From Lachnospiraceae bacterium (GTDB lineage: Bacteria > Bacillota > Clostridia > Lachnospirales > Lachnospiraceae): a stretch of 37,503 nucleotides of DNA. The translations under genes were made by a program, and so were the position numbers. Positions within the stretch are counted from its first letter, which is position 1. Each line of letters opens with the position of its first letter. The DNA is taken from the NCBI GenBank assembly GCA_019421365.1, contig JAHZFJ010000037.1, positions 1 through 37,503 of the forward strand. The letters run 5' to 3'. The notes under the pieces were generated by a model. It saw only the letters and a program-made list of their open reading frames with translations, did no database searches and had not been told where the DNA came from. Below are positions 15,483-24,784 of this stretch, piece by piece.

Positions 15483-16361
15483 TCAGACTAGCTTCTTTTG
15501 TAGTGCATCTTTTTTAATATCTCTATGCTCAACTTTATATCCATATTCTAATTTAGATAATATATCACCTAAAGCATTTGCAATAGATACAGAGCGGTGC
15601 TTACCACCCGTACAACCTATGCCTACAACTAATTGATTCTTTCCCTCTTCTATATAATTAGGAATTAAGAACTCAAGCATATCACCTAATTTGTCCAAAA
15701 ATTCTGTTGCCTTCGGTGATGACATTACATACTCATACACTGGCTTATCATTACCTGTTTGTGGTTTTAACTCTTGGTCATAATATGGATTAGGTAGAAA
15801 GCGTACATCAAACACTAAATCACAATCCGTTGGGATTCCATATTTGAAACCAAAAGATAAGACGGTTATATAGAAGTTTCCATATTCCTGCTCTTGGACA
15901 AATATTTTATTAATTTCACTTTTAAGTTCACGAATTAAAAGCTGGCTTGTGTCTATTATAAAGTCTGCTTGTTTCTTTAAAAACTCTAGCTTTTCTCTTT
16001 CTAATTCGATTCCTGCATCCACTCGCCCAGTTCCAGACAACGGGTGGTTTCTTCTTGTCTCTTTAAAGCGTTTAACAAGAACTTCATTCCCAGTATCAAG
16101 GTAAAGTATCTCGTAAGGATATCCTTTGCTTCTTGCTTCAACTAGTATCTCATTCAAGCCATCTAATGCTTGCCCACTACGGATATCAATACCTAACGCC
16201 ACTTTATCAAGCTGAGAACTCTGGTCATATGCAAGCTGTGCAAATTTCAAAATAAGTTGTATTGGTAGGTTATCAACGCAAAAGTATCCAATATCCTCCA
16301 ACATCTTTAAAACAGAGCTTTTACCAGCTCCCGACATTCCTGTAACGATTACAAACCTCAA
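15483..16361 (-). CDS. rapZ: RNase adapter / nucleotide-binding protein RapZ (YvcJ family)
   Basis: A 292-residue P-loop protein: Walker A GMSGAGKSS at residues 8-16, Walker B-like VALGIDIRSG, and the C-terminal signature VGIGCTGGKHRSVSIAN. In E. coli RapZ controls GlmZ sRNA decay and glucosamine-6-phosphate supply. The Bacillus homologue YvcJ binds and hydrolyses NTP, and its role is less clear. AGGAGG lies upstream of the ATG at 16361. It sits in murB-rapZ-whiA-crh-like, so cell-wall precursor synthesis and carbon signalling share a transcript. Confidence 0.95.
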   Translation of the reverse strand: MRFVIVTGMSGAGKSSVLKMLEDIGYFCVDNLPIQLILKFAQLAYDQSSQLDKVALGIDIRSGQALDGLNEILVEARSKGYPYEILYLDTGNEVLVKRFKETRRNHPLSGTGRVDAGIELEREKLEFLKKQADFIIDTSQLLIRELKSEINKIFVQEQEYGNFYITVLSFGFKYGIPTDCDLVFDVRFLPNPYYDQELKPQTGNDKPVYEYVMSSPKATEFLDKLGDMLEFLIPNYIEEGKNQLVVGIGCTGGKHRSVSIANALGDILSKLEYGYKVEHRDIKKDALQKKLV

Positions 16362-16411
16362 GATAAAACCTCCTAATACGTTCTACCAATACAACTATAT
16401 AATAACTGCTA

Positions 16412-17320
16412 TTAGAATTCTCCTAAGAAACGTACTTCAGGTTCTAACATTACTTGATTTTTTTCATATACAATTCGTTGTACATCTTCAATAAGTTGTC
16501 TAACCTCACTTGCAGTACCATTTCCCACATTTATAACAAATCCACAATGTTTCTCTGATACCATTATATCCCCCACGCGATATCCTCTCAAACCAGAGTC
16601 CATTATAAGTTTACCTGCAAAATAACCTTCAGGTCTTTTAAATGTACTTCCCGCACTAGGAAATTCTAATGGTTGTTTTTCCACTCGTTTTCTATTAAAA
16701 ACTGCTATTGCTTCTAGTATATCATCTCTATTGCCAAAAGATAATTCAAATGCAGCCTCTATTACAATATATGAATTCCTTTGTACTATACTAGTTCGAT
16801 ATGCTAATTGTAATTCCTCTTTATTAAGTGTGAATATCTCGCCTTCTTGATTCAATACAGTTGCTGATAAGATATAATCTTTAATCTCATATCCATAAGC
16901 TCCTGCATTCATTGTCACAGCGCCACCAAGAGTACCTGGTATACCTGATTCACCTTCTAAACCTGATAAGCCGTGTTCCGCTGCCTCTGTTGCTAACCTT
17001 GCAAGCATAACACCTGCACCTGCTGTTACAACATTATTATTGATTTCTATCCGATTAAAATGCTTGTAGATCTGTATAATAACGCCCTTAAACCCTTTGT
17101 CCCCAACTAATAGATTGCTACCTTTACCTATTATATAGTATGGTATGTTGCTTTCCTTACATGCCCTAATAACTAGTTTTAGTTGGTCCTTATTCTCAGG
17201 AGTAACAAAGTACTCTGCTGGACCACCTATTTTGAATGTCGTGTGTTTCGAAAGCGGTTCATTTCTTACTATATTCTCCCCAGATAAAATCGCCATTAAT
17301 TTTTGATTTATATCATTCAA
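16412..17320 (-). CDS. murB: UDP-N-acetylenolpyruvoylglucosamine reductase
   Basis: A 302-residue FAD enzyme that reduces UDP-GlcNAc-enolpyruvate to UDP-MurNAc in peptidoglycan precursor synthesis. FAD-binding motifs are KHTTFKIGGPAEYF and IIGKGSNLL, then GIPGTLGGAVTMNAGAYG. The catalytic region has PSAGSTFKRPEGYFAGKLI, with the proton-donor Ser and no type I extra loop, so it is a type II MurB. The start codon is TTG at 17320, 7 nt after AGAGG; no in-frame ATG has a better site. It is the first gene of the murB-rapZ-whiA run. Confidence 0.95.
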   Translation of the reverse strand: MNDINQKLMAILSGENIVRNEPLSKHTTFKIGGPAEYFVTPENKDQLKLVIRACKESNIPYYIIGKGSNLLVGDKGFKGVIIQIYKHFNRIEINNNVVTAGAGVMLARLATEAAEHGLSGLEGESGIPGTLGGAVTMNAGAYGYEIKDYILSATVLNQEGEIFTLNKEELQLAYRTSIVQRNSYIVIEAAFELSFGNRDDILEAIAVFNRKRVEKQPLEFPSAGSTFKRPEGYFAGKLIMDSGLRGYRVGDIMVSEKHCGFVINVGNGTASEVRQLIEDVQRIVYEKNQVMLEPEVRFLGEF

Positions 17321-17593
17321 AATAATACCTCTTTAATCAATTCTAATTTATATAAATATATGAATACCCTAATGATCTTGATAACAGAATAAACTGTCAT
17401 AATTTACAAATTTTTTATTCTTCAGTACATTGTTATAATACAATACTTAATTCTTTATTTCAACTATATTTATATTTTTTTAATTACTAATCTTAGAATT
17501 TGGCAATTATAGCATGTTTATCATTTTACTGTTATAATTCCATGTAAAGGCATAGAATTATACTTTTTTTAGTAGTTTTCTTACTAATGTTAA
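17321..17593 (-). promoter_or_regulatory. AT-rich leader/promoter region of murB with an extended -10
   Basis: This non-coding stretch is very AT-rich and holds several TATAAT-like hexamers. The best is TGCTATAAT (17506-17514, minus strand), a full extended -10; no strong -35 is seen upstream of it. It would give a 5' leader of about 180 nt for murB. Nothing resembling a known riboswitch or T-box was recognised. Confidence 0.4.
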
Positions 17594-17625
17594 GAAAAAA
17601 GGACATTTCTCTATCGTGAATGTCC
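17594..17625 (-). terminator. Intrinsic terminator after the ROK kinase gene
   Basis: On the minus strand, GGACATT and AATGTCC pair (17619-17625 with 17601-17607) and are followed by TTTTTT. It separates the kinase from murB. Confidence 0.85.
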
Positions 17626-17664
17626 TTTTCTTATATTAATACTATCTTATTTTGTACATTGTTA

Positions 17665-18606
17665 TTAATCAATAACTAACTTCGCAGCACCTACGATACC
17701 AGCATCGTTACCAAGCTCAGCAAGTTTAAACTCTTTGTCCTTATGTGCATGGAATGCATATTTCTCATAATATCTTTGGATTACATCAAGTAAAATTGCT
17801 CCCGCTTTGGAAACCCCTCCACCAATTACATACACATCTGGTTCTACAACTGCTGCGATATTAGCGCATGCTACACCTAGATACCAACCAAGTTGTTCAA
17901 CACATTCTGTAGCTAATTTATCGCCTTCTTTTGCAGCATCAAATATCATCTTTGCAGATAGATTCTCTTTATCGCGTATTGAAGATTCTTCCTCTGATTT
18001 GTCTAACAAACGTTTTGCTACTTTCACAATCCCTGTAGCTGAAGCGTATTGTTCTAAACAACCTTTTCTGCCACAATTACATGGTTCTTCTTCTTCATAA
18101 TTAACAAGCATATGACCGATTTCACCTGCTGCACCCTTTGTACCAGTGATGATTTTTCCATTATGTATTACTCCACCGCCAACGCCTGTACCAAGTGTAA
18201 TCATAATCATATCGCTATAGCCTTTACCACCACCAAGCCACATCTCACCTAAAGCAGCAACGTTGGCATCATTTCCGGCTTTAACATTAGTAATACCTGT
18301 TAATCTTGTCACTTCTTCTGCAACATTAAATGTTCCCCAACCAAGATTTACACAAGTAAGAACTGTTCCTTTATCATCAACTGGACCTGGTACACCAATT
18401 CCGATTCCTTCAATTTCGTCTTTCTCAATCCCTTTTTCTTGCATTTTATCAGTTAATGACGCGCTTATATCTGAAAGTATATTACTTCCACCATCCGCTT
18501 TATTCGTATTAATCTCCCAATTATCAACAATAGCTCCATCTGTTGTAAAGAGACCAATCTTAACTGTAGTTCCCCCTATGTCAACACCAAAACAATACTT
18601 ATTCAT
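17665..18606 (-). CDS. glk: ROK-family glucokinase
   Basis: A 313-residue sugar kinase of the ROK family. The phosphate-binding motif is VDIGGTTVKIGLF (residues 8-20), the catalytic Asp is in AGNDANVAALGE, and GTGVGGGVI follows. The ROK zinc motif is CNCGRKGCLEQYAS (about 177-190). There is no DNA-binding domain, so it is an enzyme, not a repressor. It probably makes glucose 6-phosphate from non-PTS glucose. It follows hprK by 127 bp, which matters because HprK senses fructose bisphosphate produced downstream. AAAGGA lies 9 nt before the ATG. Confidence 0.92.
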   Translation of the reverse strand: MNKYCFGVDIGGTTVKIGLFTTDGAIVDNWEINTNKADGGSNILSDISASLTDKMQEKGIEKDEIEGIGIGVPGPVDDKGTVLTCVNLGWGTFNVAEEVTRLTGITNVKAGNDANVAALGEMWLGGGKGYSDMIMITLGTGVGGGVIHNGKIITGTKGAAGEIGHMLVNYEEEEPCNCGRKGCLEQYASATGIVKVAKRLLDKSEEESSIRDKENLSAKMIFDAAKEGDKLATECVEQLGWYLGVACANIAAVVEPDVYVIGGGVSKAGAILLDVIQRYYEKYAFHAHKDKEFKLAELGNDAGIVGAAKLVID

Positions 18607-18660
18607 ATAATTCTTTCCTTTCTAAACATACCTTATATGTAGTTATACAACAAACCGTCC

Positions 18661-18714
18661 CAAGCGCTTCTTCGGTCGACAGATAATTCCTCCTGTCGAC
18701 CTATCACGCTTAGA
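18661..18714 (-). other. Hairpin in the hprK-glk interval
   Basis: GGTCGACAG (18673-18681) and CTGTCGACC (18692-18700) form a perfect 9-bp stem with a 10-nt loop. Flanking AAGCG/CGCTT could extend it with internal mismatches. The loop on the RNA strand reads GAGGAATTAT, RBS-like, but no start codon follows at proper distance. There is no T tract. It may be a processing or stabilising hairpin. Confidence 0.5.
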
Positions 18715-18733
18715 ACAGCTATATGTTATTAAC

Positions 18734-19660
18734 CTATTCCTTTTTCATCAAGTTGTTTGTTACACGGTTATATAATTCTCTTGCTGCATTATACCCCATC
18801 TTCTTTTGTCTATAATTAACTGCTGCTGATTCTACGATAATTGCTAGATTTCTGCCTGGACGAATTGGAATCTGATGGCATACAACTTTATTTCCTAAAA
18901 ATTCTGTATATTGTTCATCTAATCCTAGACGATCATATTCTTGTTCTTTATTCCACTCCTCTAACTTAATTACTAAATCAATTGATTGTGTATTCTTAAC
19001 ACTTTCGACACCGAATAATGTCTTAACATCGATAATACCAATACCTCTAAGTTCAATGAAGTGACGTGTGATATCAGGTGCTGTTCCAATTAATGTTTCA
19101 TCACTAACTTTTTTAATCTCAACAACATCATCTGTTACCAAACGATGTCCTCTTTTGATTAGTTCTAGTGCAGCTTCACTCTTGCCAATGCCACTCTCAC
19201 CCATGATAAGAACACCTTCACCATATACGTCAACCAAAACTCCGTGAATAGAGATTCTTGGTGCCAATTCAACTTTAAGCCAACGTATTACTTCTGCCAT
19301 AAATGCAGATGTTGGTTGTTCTGTCCTAAATAATGGTACACCTTTTTTCGTTGCTAGTTCTACCAAATCAGGTTCAATTTCAATATTACGGCAGAATACG
19401 ATACAAGGAACTTTATAATCTAATAATTTAGTCATAATTCCCACGCCATGATCTTTCTCCATCTTCTGCATATAGGCATATTCCACATTACCAATTACTT
19501 GAACTCGATCAGAATCAAAATAATCAAAAAAGCCTGCTAGCTGTAAAGCGGGTCTGTTCACATCTGTCTGGGTAATCTTTATGTCATCAATATTAAGATC
19601 TGGCGTATAATTCACAAGTTTCATCTTTTCAACCAATTTTTTCAAATCTACTGTATACAT
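18734..19660 (-). CDS. hprK: HPr(Ser) kinase/phosphorylase
   Basis: A 308-residue bifunctional enzyme that phosphorylates HPr and Crh on Ser46 when fructose 1,6-bisphosphate and ATP are high, and reverses it when phosphate is high. The P-loop GESGIGKSE is at about residues 152-160, followed by the Asp pair in VTDDVVEIK. The HprK signature is IIVESAAVNYRQKKMGYNAA near the C-terminus. The ATG at 19660 is chosen because AAGGAG lies 7 nt upstream and length then matches the family; the frame runs 20 codons further. Probable targets include the Crh-like protein coded 4.2 kb downstream. Confidence 0.96.
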   Translation of the reverse strand: MYTVDLKKLVEKMKLVNYTPDLNIDDIKITQTDVNRPALQLAGFFDYFDSDRVQVIGNVEYAYMQKMEKDHGVGIMTKLLDYKVPCIVFCRNIEIEPDLVELATKKGVPLFRTEQPTSAFMAEVIRWLKVELAPRISIHGVLVDVYGEGVLIMGESGIGKSEAALELIKRGHRLVTDDVVEIKKVSDETLIGTAPDITRHFIELRGIGIIDVKTLFGVESVKNTQSIDLVIKLEEWNKEQEYDRLGLDEQYTEFLGNKVVCHQIPIRPGRNLAIIVESAAVNYRQKKMGYNAARELYNRVTNNLMKKE

Positions 19661-19752
19661 ACATGATCTCCTTCGCCATCTAAAATTTCCTTTATCAACA
19701 AGCAGTTTCACTGCTTCCATAAATTACATTCTAACATACTATTTTTTCAACT

Positions 19753-21648
19753 TCAATTGTTACTTTTTGAAGCATTTTGCACCTCATTATTGTGAAAAAA
19801 GTCGAAAACTTGCTTTGCGGCCTTTTCATTCATCGTAGGAACAATACTTAATTGCTCTATTGTAGCTGCTTTGATCTCATCTAATGAAAGGAAATTCTTC
19901 ATTAATTCCTTCCTTCTCTTTGGCCCAATACCAGGAATATCATCTAATATAGAATGAACTTGACCTTTACTGCGTAGCGAACGATGATACTCGATAGCAA
20001 ATCGGTGGGTCTCATCTTGAATTCGTGTTATCAACTTAAATCCTTCGCTATTACGATCTATTGGAATCTCTACATTATTAAAATACAAACCTCTTGTCCT
20101 ATGATTATCATCTTTAACCATACCACAAACCGGTATTGATAATCCTAATTCCTCCATAACTTTAAGAGCAATATTAACTTGACCTCTACCGCCATCCATC
20201 ATAATCAAATCTGGAAATCTGGTAAAACTTCCATGTTCTAAATCCATATTCTTCTCAAGTAACTCTGCTTTTTCCTTCTTACCATGTACAAAACGTCTCG
20301 TGAGTACCTCGTTCATACTAGCGTAATCATCGCTACCTGTAACCCATTTAATCTTAAATTTACGGTAGTCATTTCTCTTTGGTTTTCCACTCTCATATAC
20401 AACCATGGATCCAACGGATTCAAAACCATTAATATTAGAGATATCAAAGGATTCAATTCTTTTAATAGATTCTAATCCCAGCCAATCCTCAATCTCTTTC
20501 ATGGCACCTTTTGTTCGTTGTTCTTCTTTCTTAATCTTCTCAGAATCTTGTTGCAATACAAGCGAGGCATTCTTCTCGGCTAATTCAACTAATTTTTCTT
20601 TCTCGCCCTTCTTAGGTACATTTATATATACCTTCTGACCTCTCTTAGCCGACAACCATTCCGTAATTAACTCTGACTCTTCTAGTTCTTCTTGTAAGAG
20701 AAGCTCTCTTGGAATAAATGGTGTTCCTGCATAGAACTGCTTTACAAAACTAGTCATAACCCCTGATCTCGTATCACTCTCTACACCTGTTAGATGATAA
20801 TGTTCTCTTCCTATTAACTTACCATTACGTATAAAGAATACTTGTACTACCGCTTCATCTCCTGCTCTTGCAAATGCGATTATATCTTTATCCTCTTGAT
20901 TTGACGTACTGGTAATCTTCTGTTTCTGCGCCATTTGTCTGACACTATTCATAAGATCACGGTACCCCGCTGCCTCCTCGAATTCCATATTCTCTGAAGC
21001 ATTCATCATCTTCTTCTCTAACATGGACAAAACCTCATTGAAGTTTCCGCTAAGGAAATCAATAATTTGATCAATAGATTTTTTATATTCTTCCTCTGAT
21101 ATATAGCCTTGGCATGGGCCACTACATTGCTTAATGTGATAGAATAAACATGCTCTTTCTTTTCCGATATCTCTTGGTAAGTTCCGATTACATGTACGAA
21201 TCTGATAAATCTTACGAAGCAAGTCAAGAGTATCTTTAACTGCTAGTCCACTTGTATACGGACCAAAATATTTTGCCTTATCCTTCTTCAATTGTCTCGC
21301 CATCATAACTCTTGGATATGCTTCTTGTACCGTTACTTTAATATAAGGATAATTTTTATCATCCTTAAGCATGGTATTGTATCTTGGCATATGCTCTTTT
21401 ATTAAATTGCTTTCTAAGACCAAGGCCTCAACTTCGGAGTCAGTTATGATATATTCAAAATGATCAATCTTTGATACCATCGTAACAATTTTAGGCATTA
21501 GATTTCTACTACTTTGAAAATACTGCCTCACGCGATTTTTTAAACTTATCGCTTTACCTACATATATGATGGTGTCATGTTTATCACGCATAATATAGAC
21601 ACCTGGTTTCGCAGGAAGCTTCTTCAATTCTTCTTCTATATTAAACAT
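19753..21648 (-). CDS. uvrC: Excinuclease ABC subunit C
   Basis: A 631-residue nucleotide-excision repair nuclease that makes both cuts around UvrB-bound lesions. The GIY-YIG domain is KPGVYIMRDKHDTIIYVGKA at the N-terminus. A Cys-rich cluster lies near CLFYHIKQCSGPC. A UVR motif (ENMEFEEAAGYRDLM) contacts UvrB. The RNase H-like endonuclease starts at SFDISNINGFESVGSMV. The C-terminus has paired helix-hairpin-helix motifs (DDIPGIGPKRRKELM). The ATG at 21648 has GGAGGAA just upstream; the open frame extends 12 codons further. hprK starts 92 bp downstream. Confidence 0.96.
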   Translation of the reverse strand: MFNIEEELKKLPAKPGVYIMRDKHDTIIYVGKAISLKNRVRQYFQSSRNLMPKIVTMVSKIDHFEYIITDSEVEALVLESNLIKEHMPRYNTMLKDDKNYPYIKVTVQEAYPRVMMARQLKKDKAKYFGPYTSGLAVKDTLDLLRKIYQIRTCNRNLPRDIGKERACLFYHIKQCSGPCQGYISEEEYKKSIDQIIDFLSGNFNEVLSMLEKKMMNASENMEFEEAAGYRDLMNSVRQMAQKQKITSTSNQEDKDIIAFARAGDEAVVQVFFIRNGKLIGREHYHLTGVESDTRSGVMTSFVKQFYAGTPFIPRELLLQEELEESELITEWLSAKRGQKVYINVPKKGEKEKLVELAEKNASLVLQQDSEKIKKEEQRTKGAMKEIEDWLGLESIKRIESFDISNINGFESVGSMVVYESGKPKRNDYRKFKIKWVTGSDDYASMNEVLTRRFVHGKKEKAELLEKNMDLEHGSFTRFPDLIMMDGGRGQVNIALKVMEELGLSIPVCGMVKDDNHRTRGLYFNNVEIPIDRNSEGFKLITRIQDETHRFAIEYHRSLRSKGQVHSILDDIPGIGPKRRKELMKNFLSLDEIKAATIEQLSIVPTMNEKAAKQVFDFFHNNEVQNASKSNN

Positions 21649-21707
21649 ATACTTCCTCCATAGACTCTTGATTACAGGAGTCAAACGGATCCTCGTAATC
21701 CGGTTGG

Positions 21708-22520
21708 CTACGCTGTTAAGTATTCCTCAATAATATATGCAACTCCATCCTCTTCATTGGATTTTGTCACTTTATCTGCATTCTCTTTTACTATTTCTTG
21801 TGCATTACTCATAGCAACGCCTAATCCAGCATATTTGATCATCGATAAGTCATTAAAACCATCGCCTACTGCAATTAATTCTTCTCTTTTCAAACCTAAG
21901 TGTTCTAAAAGGTGAGCTAACGAATTAGCCTTATCCACATTCATAGGCATAATTTCAAGGAAGAATGGTTCTGAACGATAGATGCTTAATTTGTCACCAT
22001 ACTTTTCCTGCATCTCTTTTTCAAGTAACGCTAATTTCTCTGGTTCGCCTGTCATAAGGCATTTATTCACATCGAAGGTTACATATTGATCGAAGTTATC
22101 CACATCATGAACTTTAATATTGTTGATTTTTGCTTCCAAATCTACATATTTATCATGATTGCAACCACAGATTACATCATCACCTTCATAAGTTATAATA
22201 CTTACATTATGTTCTACTGCTTCTTTATATAAAACAGGAATCATCTCCATTGGTAACACATTCTGATAGATTACTTCCCCTGTTTTACAATTCATAATCC
22301 TCGCTCCATTAAATGCAAGAATATATCCGCCCTTTTCTTCTAACTTTAATGTATCAGAAATCCCACGTATTCCTGCTGTTGGTCTACCTGATGCTACTAT
22401 AACCACTTTACCCGCATCCATAGCACTGCTTACTGCTTCTTTGGTTCTTGGTGTTACTTCTTTCTTTGTGTTTGTTAATGTTCCGTCAATATCAAGTGCG
22501 ATTGCTTTATATGTTGTCAT
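21708..22520 (-). CDS. Cof-type HAD-IIB sugar/phosphate phosphatase
   Basis: A 270-residue haloacid dehalogenase-superfamily hydrolase. Motif I is ALDIDGTLTN with the nucleophile Asp, motif II is VASGRPT, a type IIB cap lies at about residues 85-185, and motifs III/IV are the Lys in VDKANSL and AVGDGFNDLSMI. Cof-family enzymes dephosphorylate sugar phosphates, flavin or thiamine intermediates; the substrate is not predictable. AAGGAG precedes the ATG. It begins 31 bp after the ftsH terminator with no visible promoter, and probably heads the unit Cof-uvrC-hprK-glk. Confidence 0.9.
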   Translation of the reverse strand: MTTYKAIALDIDGTLTNTKKEVTPRTKEAVSSAMDAGKVVIVASGRPTAGIRGISDTLKLEEKGGYILAFNGARIMNCKTGEVIYQNVLPMEMIPVLYKEAVEHNVSIITYEGDDVICGCNHDKYVDLEAKINNIKVHDVDNFDQYVTFDVNKCLMTGEPEKLALLEKEMQEKYGDKLSIYRSEPFFLEIMPMNVDKANSLAHLLEHLGLKREELIAVGDGFNDLSMIKYAGLGVAMSNAQEIVKENADKVTKSNEEDGVAYIIEEYLTA

Positions 22521-22550
22521 CTAAAATACTCCTTAACTCTTTCATGTATT

Positions 22551-22585
22551 AAAAAGGCTGTCACATATTACATGTGACAGTCTTT
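22551..22585 (-). terminator. Intrinsic terminator after ftsH
   Basis: Minus-strand GACTGTCACAT pairs with ATGTGACAGCC (22572-22582 with 22556-22566) and is followed by TTTTT. The stem core CTGTCACA is shared with the pfkA terminator at 8330-8380. Confidence 0.85.
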
Positions 22586-22592
22586 TATTATC

Positions 22593-24629
22593 TTACCTTA
22601 ACTCGTTATTCTTGGTAGCATTGAATTCATCTTCTACCTGAGGCTTATCATCTGTATGTGTATCTTCACTAGGTAACTCCGCAACCATTACCTCTCCTGT
22701 TTCAGAAACTTCTGCATCTTCTTTAATCTCTAACGCTTTTATATCTGAATCTTTATCTTCTTTTGATTTGTCTTCTTCTGGAATAGGAATACCTTTCACT
22801 TCTGAGTAGATCTTCATGAACTCTTTACCTGTAATTGTTTCTTTTTCAAGTAAGAACTCTGCAATCTTATCAAGTGTTTCACGATCTCCTTCAAGAAGCT
22901 TAAGTGCTTTATCGTAACATTCTTTTAATATACGCATTACTTCATTATCAATCTCTGCTGCAGTAGCATCACCACAATTCAATACTGCTCTACCATCTAA
23001 GTAACGATTCTCAACTGATTCAAGCCCCATTAAACCAAAACGATCTGTCATACCAAATTGTGTTACCATTGCTCTTGCTATCTTTGTTGCCTGCTCAATA
23101 TCATTAGAAGCACCTGTTGTAATTGAATTAAATACGATTTGTTCTGCCGCTCTACCACCGAATAATGTTGTAATTCTCGTTAACAACTCATCCTTGGTAT
23201 TCAGATATTTTTCTTCTTCTGGCACTTGCATTACATAACCAAGCGAACCCATTGTTCTTGGTACAATAGTAATCTTTTGAACAGGTTCCGCTTCTTTCAT
23301 TAGCGCAGTAACTAATGCATGACCTACCTCATGATATGCAACAATTCGTTTCTCTTCTTTACCTAGAATACGATCTTTCTTTTCTTTACCTGCAATTACT
23401 ACTTCAACGGATTCGAACAAATCATCTTGTGTTACCACTGTTCTTCCTGCTTTAACTGCAGTAATTGCTGCTTCATTAATCATATTAGCAAGATCGGAAC
23501 CAACAGCTCCTGATGTTGCTAAGGCAATTGCTTCTAAATCAACTGAATCATGCATTAATACATCTTTGGCATGCACTTTTAATATATCTACACGGCCCTT
23601 TAAATCTGGTTTATCAACAATTACTCTTCGGTCGAAACGACCTGGTCTTAATAATGCTTTATCTAATACTTCCGGACGGTTTGTTGCAGCTAGAATTACT
23701 AGACCTTTCGACGTATCAAAACCATCCATTTCAGATAACAATTGGTTTAATGTCTGTTCTCTTTCATCATTACCACCACCGTAATGGCTATCACGACTCT
23801 TACCAATTGCATCAATTTCATCAATGAAGATTATACATGGTGCCTGTTGTTGTGCTTGTTTGAATAAATCTCTTACCCTTGATGCACCTACACCAACGAA
23901 CATTTCAACAAAGTCAGAACCAGATAATGAGAAAAATGGTACTTTTGCTTCTCCTGCAACTGCTTTTGCTAACAATGTCTTACCTGTTCCCGGAGGACCT
24001 ACTAAAAGAGCACCTTTCGGTAATTTCGCTCCAATACGAGTATATTTACCAGGGTTGTGTAAGAAATCAACCAATTCCTTTAAGGACTCTTTCGCTTCTC
24101 CTTGTCCAGCAACATCTTTAAATGTTACTCCAGTTTCTTTCTCAACATAAACCTTAGCGTTACTTTTTCCAACTCCCATCATTCCACCGCCGCCTTTATT
24201 GATCATGCGGTATGCCATGGTCATAACTATACCAATCATTAAAAATGGAAATAAGTACACTATAATAAAATCTAAAATGCCTGTACTTGTATCATGTACT
24301 GGTCCTGTATATTCTACTTTTGCATTATCTAACGCCTCATATAGACCTGGATTATTCAAATAGCCTGTATAGTATGTGATTGTATATAATCCATTAGTTT
24401 TCTCTTCTTTTGGAACTATAGTAATTCTGCTAGAATCAATCTTAACAGATTTAACCTTACCTTCTTTCAACATATCCATAAATTCTGTATAACTAACTTC
24501 TACTTTTGCACTTTCTTTTAACTGATTCGTCATATAGTAAAAAAGTAAAAATGCACAGAGCGTAGCTATTACACAGAATACGATACCTGATTTATTCCCA
24601 TTCTTCTTTTTCGGATTTTTATTGTCCAT
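22593..24629 (-). CDS. ftsH: ATP-dependent zinc metalloprotease FtsH
   Basis: A 678-residue hexameric membrane protease. Two membrane segments (about residues 15-34 and 117-140) flank an extracytoplasmic domain. The AAA module has Walker A GPPGTGKT, Walker B IIFIDEIDAIG and the second region of homology ATNRPEVLDKALLRPGRFDRR. The protease domain has the zinc motif HEVGH and the third-ligand region TGASNDIEQAT. The tail is acidic and low in complexity. It degrades misfolded membrane proteins and regulatory proteins. It has its own promoter at 24667-24695, and GGAGG lies upstream of the ATG. It is usually next to tilS/hpt, but not here. Confidence 0.96.
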   Translation of the reverse strand: MDNKNPKKKNGNKSGIVFCVIATLCAFLLFYYMTNQLKESAKVEVSYTEFMDMLKEGKVKSVKIDSSRITIVPKEEKTNGLYTITYYTGYLNNPGLYEALDNAKVEYTGPVHDTSTGILDFIIVYLFPFLMIGIVMTMAYRMINKGGGGMMGVGKSNAKVYVEKETGVTFKDVAGQGEAKESLKELVDFLHNPGKYTRIGAKLPKGALLVGPPGTGKTLLAKAVAGEAKVPFFSLSGSDFVEMFVGVGASRVRDLFKQAQQQAPCIIFIDEIDAIGKSRDSHYGGGNDEREQTLNQLLSEMDGFDTSKGLVILAATNRPEVLDKALLRPGRFDRRVIVDKPDLKGRVDILKVHAKDVLMHDSVDLEAIALATSGAVGSDLANMINEAAITAVKAGRTVVTQDDLFESVEVVIAGKEKKDRILGKEEKRIVAYHEVGHALVTALMKEAEPVQKITIVPRTMGSLGYVMQVPEEEKYLNTKDELLTRITTLFGGRAAEQIVFNSITTGASNDIEQATKIARAMVTQFGMTDRFGLMGLESVENRYLDGRAVLNCGDATAAEIDNEVMRILKECYDKALKLLEGDRETLDKIAEFLLEKETITGKEFMKIYSEVKGIPIPEEDKSKEDKDSDIKALEIKEDAEVSETGEVMVAELPSEDTHTDDKPQVEDEFNATKNNELR

Positions 24630-24666
24630 TCTACACCTCCATATGCACTAACTCCATGTTATGTTC

Positions 24667-24695
24667 ATTATAATGTTAGTATTTCCATAAATCAA
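24667..24695 (-). promoter_or_regulatory. Sigma-A promoter of ftsH
   Basis: Minus-strand TTGATT (24690-24695) and perfect TATAAT (24667-24672) are separated by 17 bp. The start site would lie about 30 bp before the ftsH ATG. Confidence 0.8.
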
Positions 24696-24784
24696 TAGAA
24701 TAATGTCTTAAATTTTTGTGTCCTATTAAAGAAAAATATATGAATTTCGACTTGTAAACCATCTAGCAATCTGGCATATTATAG

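Noticed and set aside
17321..17593. Possible riboswitch or second T-box before murB
   Set aside because: No T-box core, no specifier and no convincing stems were found in this AT-rich stretch, so only a weak promoter is reported.
23513..24150. Several overlapping plus-strand open frames
   Set aside because: They are antisense to the conserved AAA domain of ftsH and have no RBS or protein-like composition.
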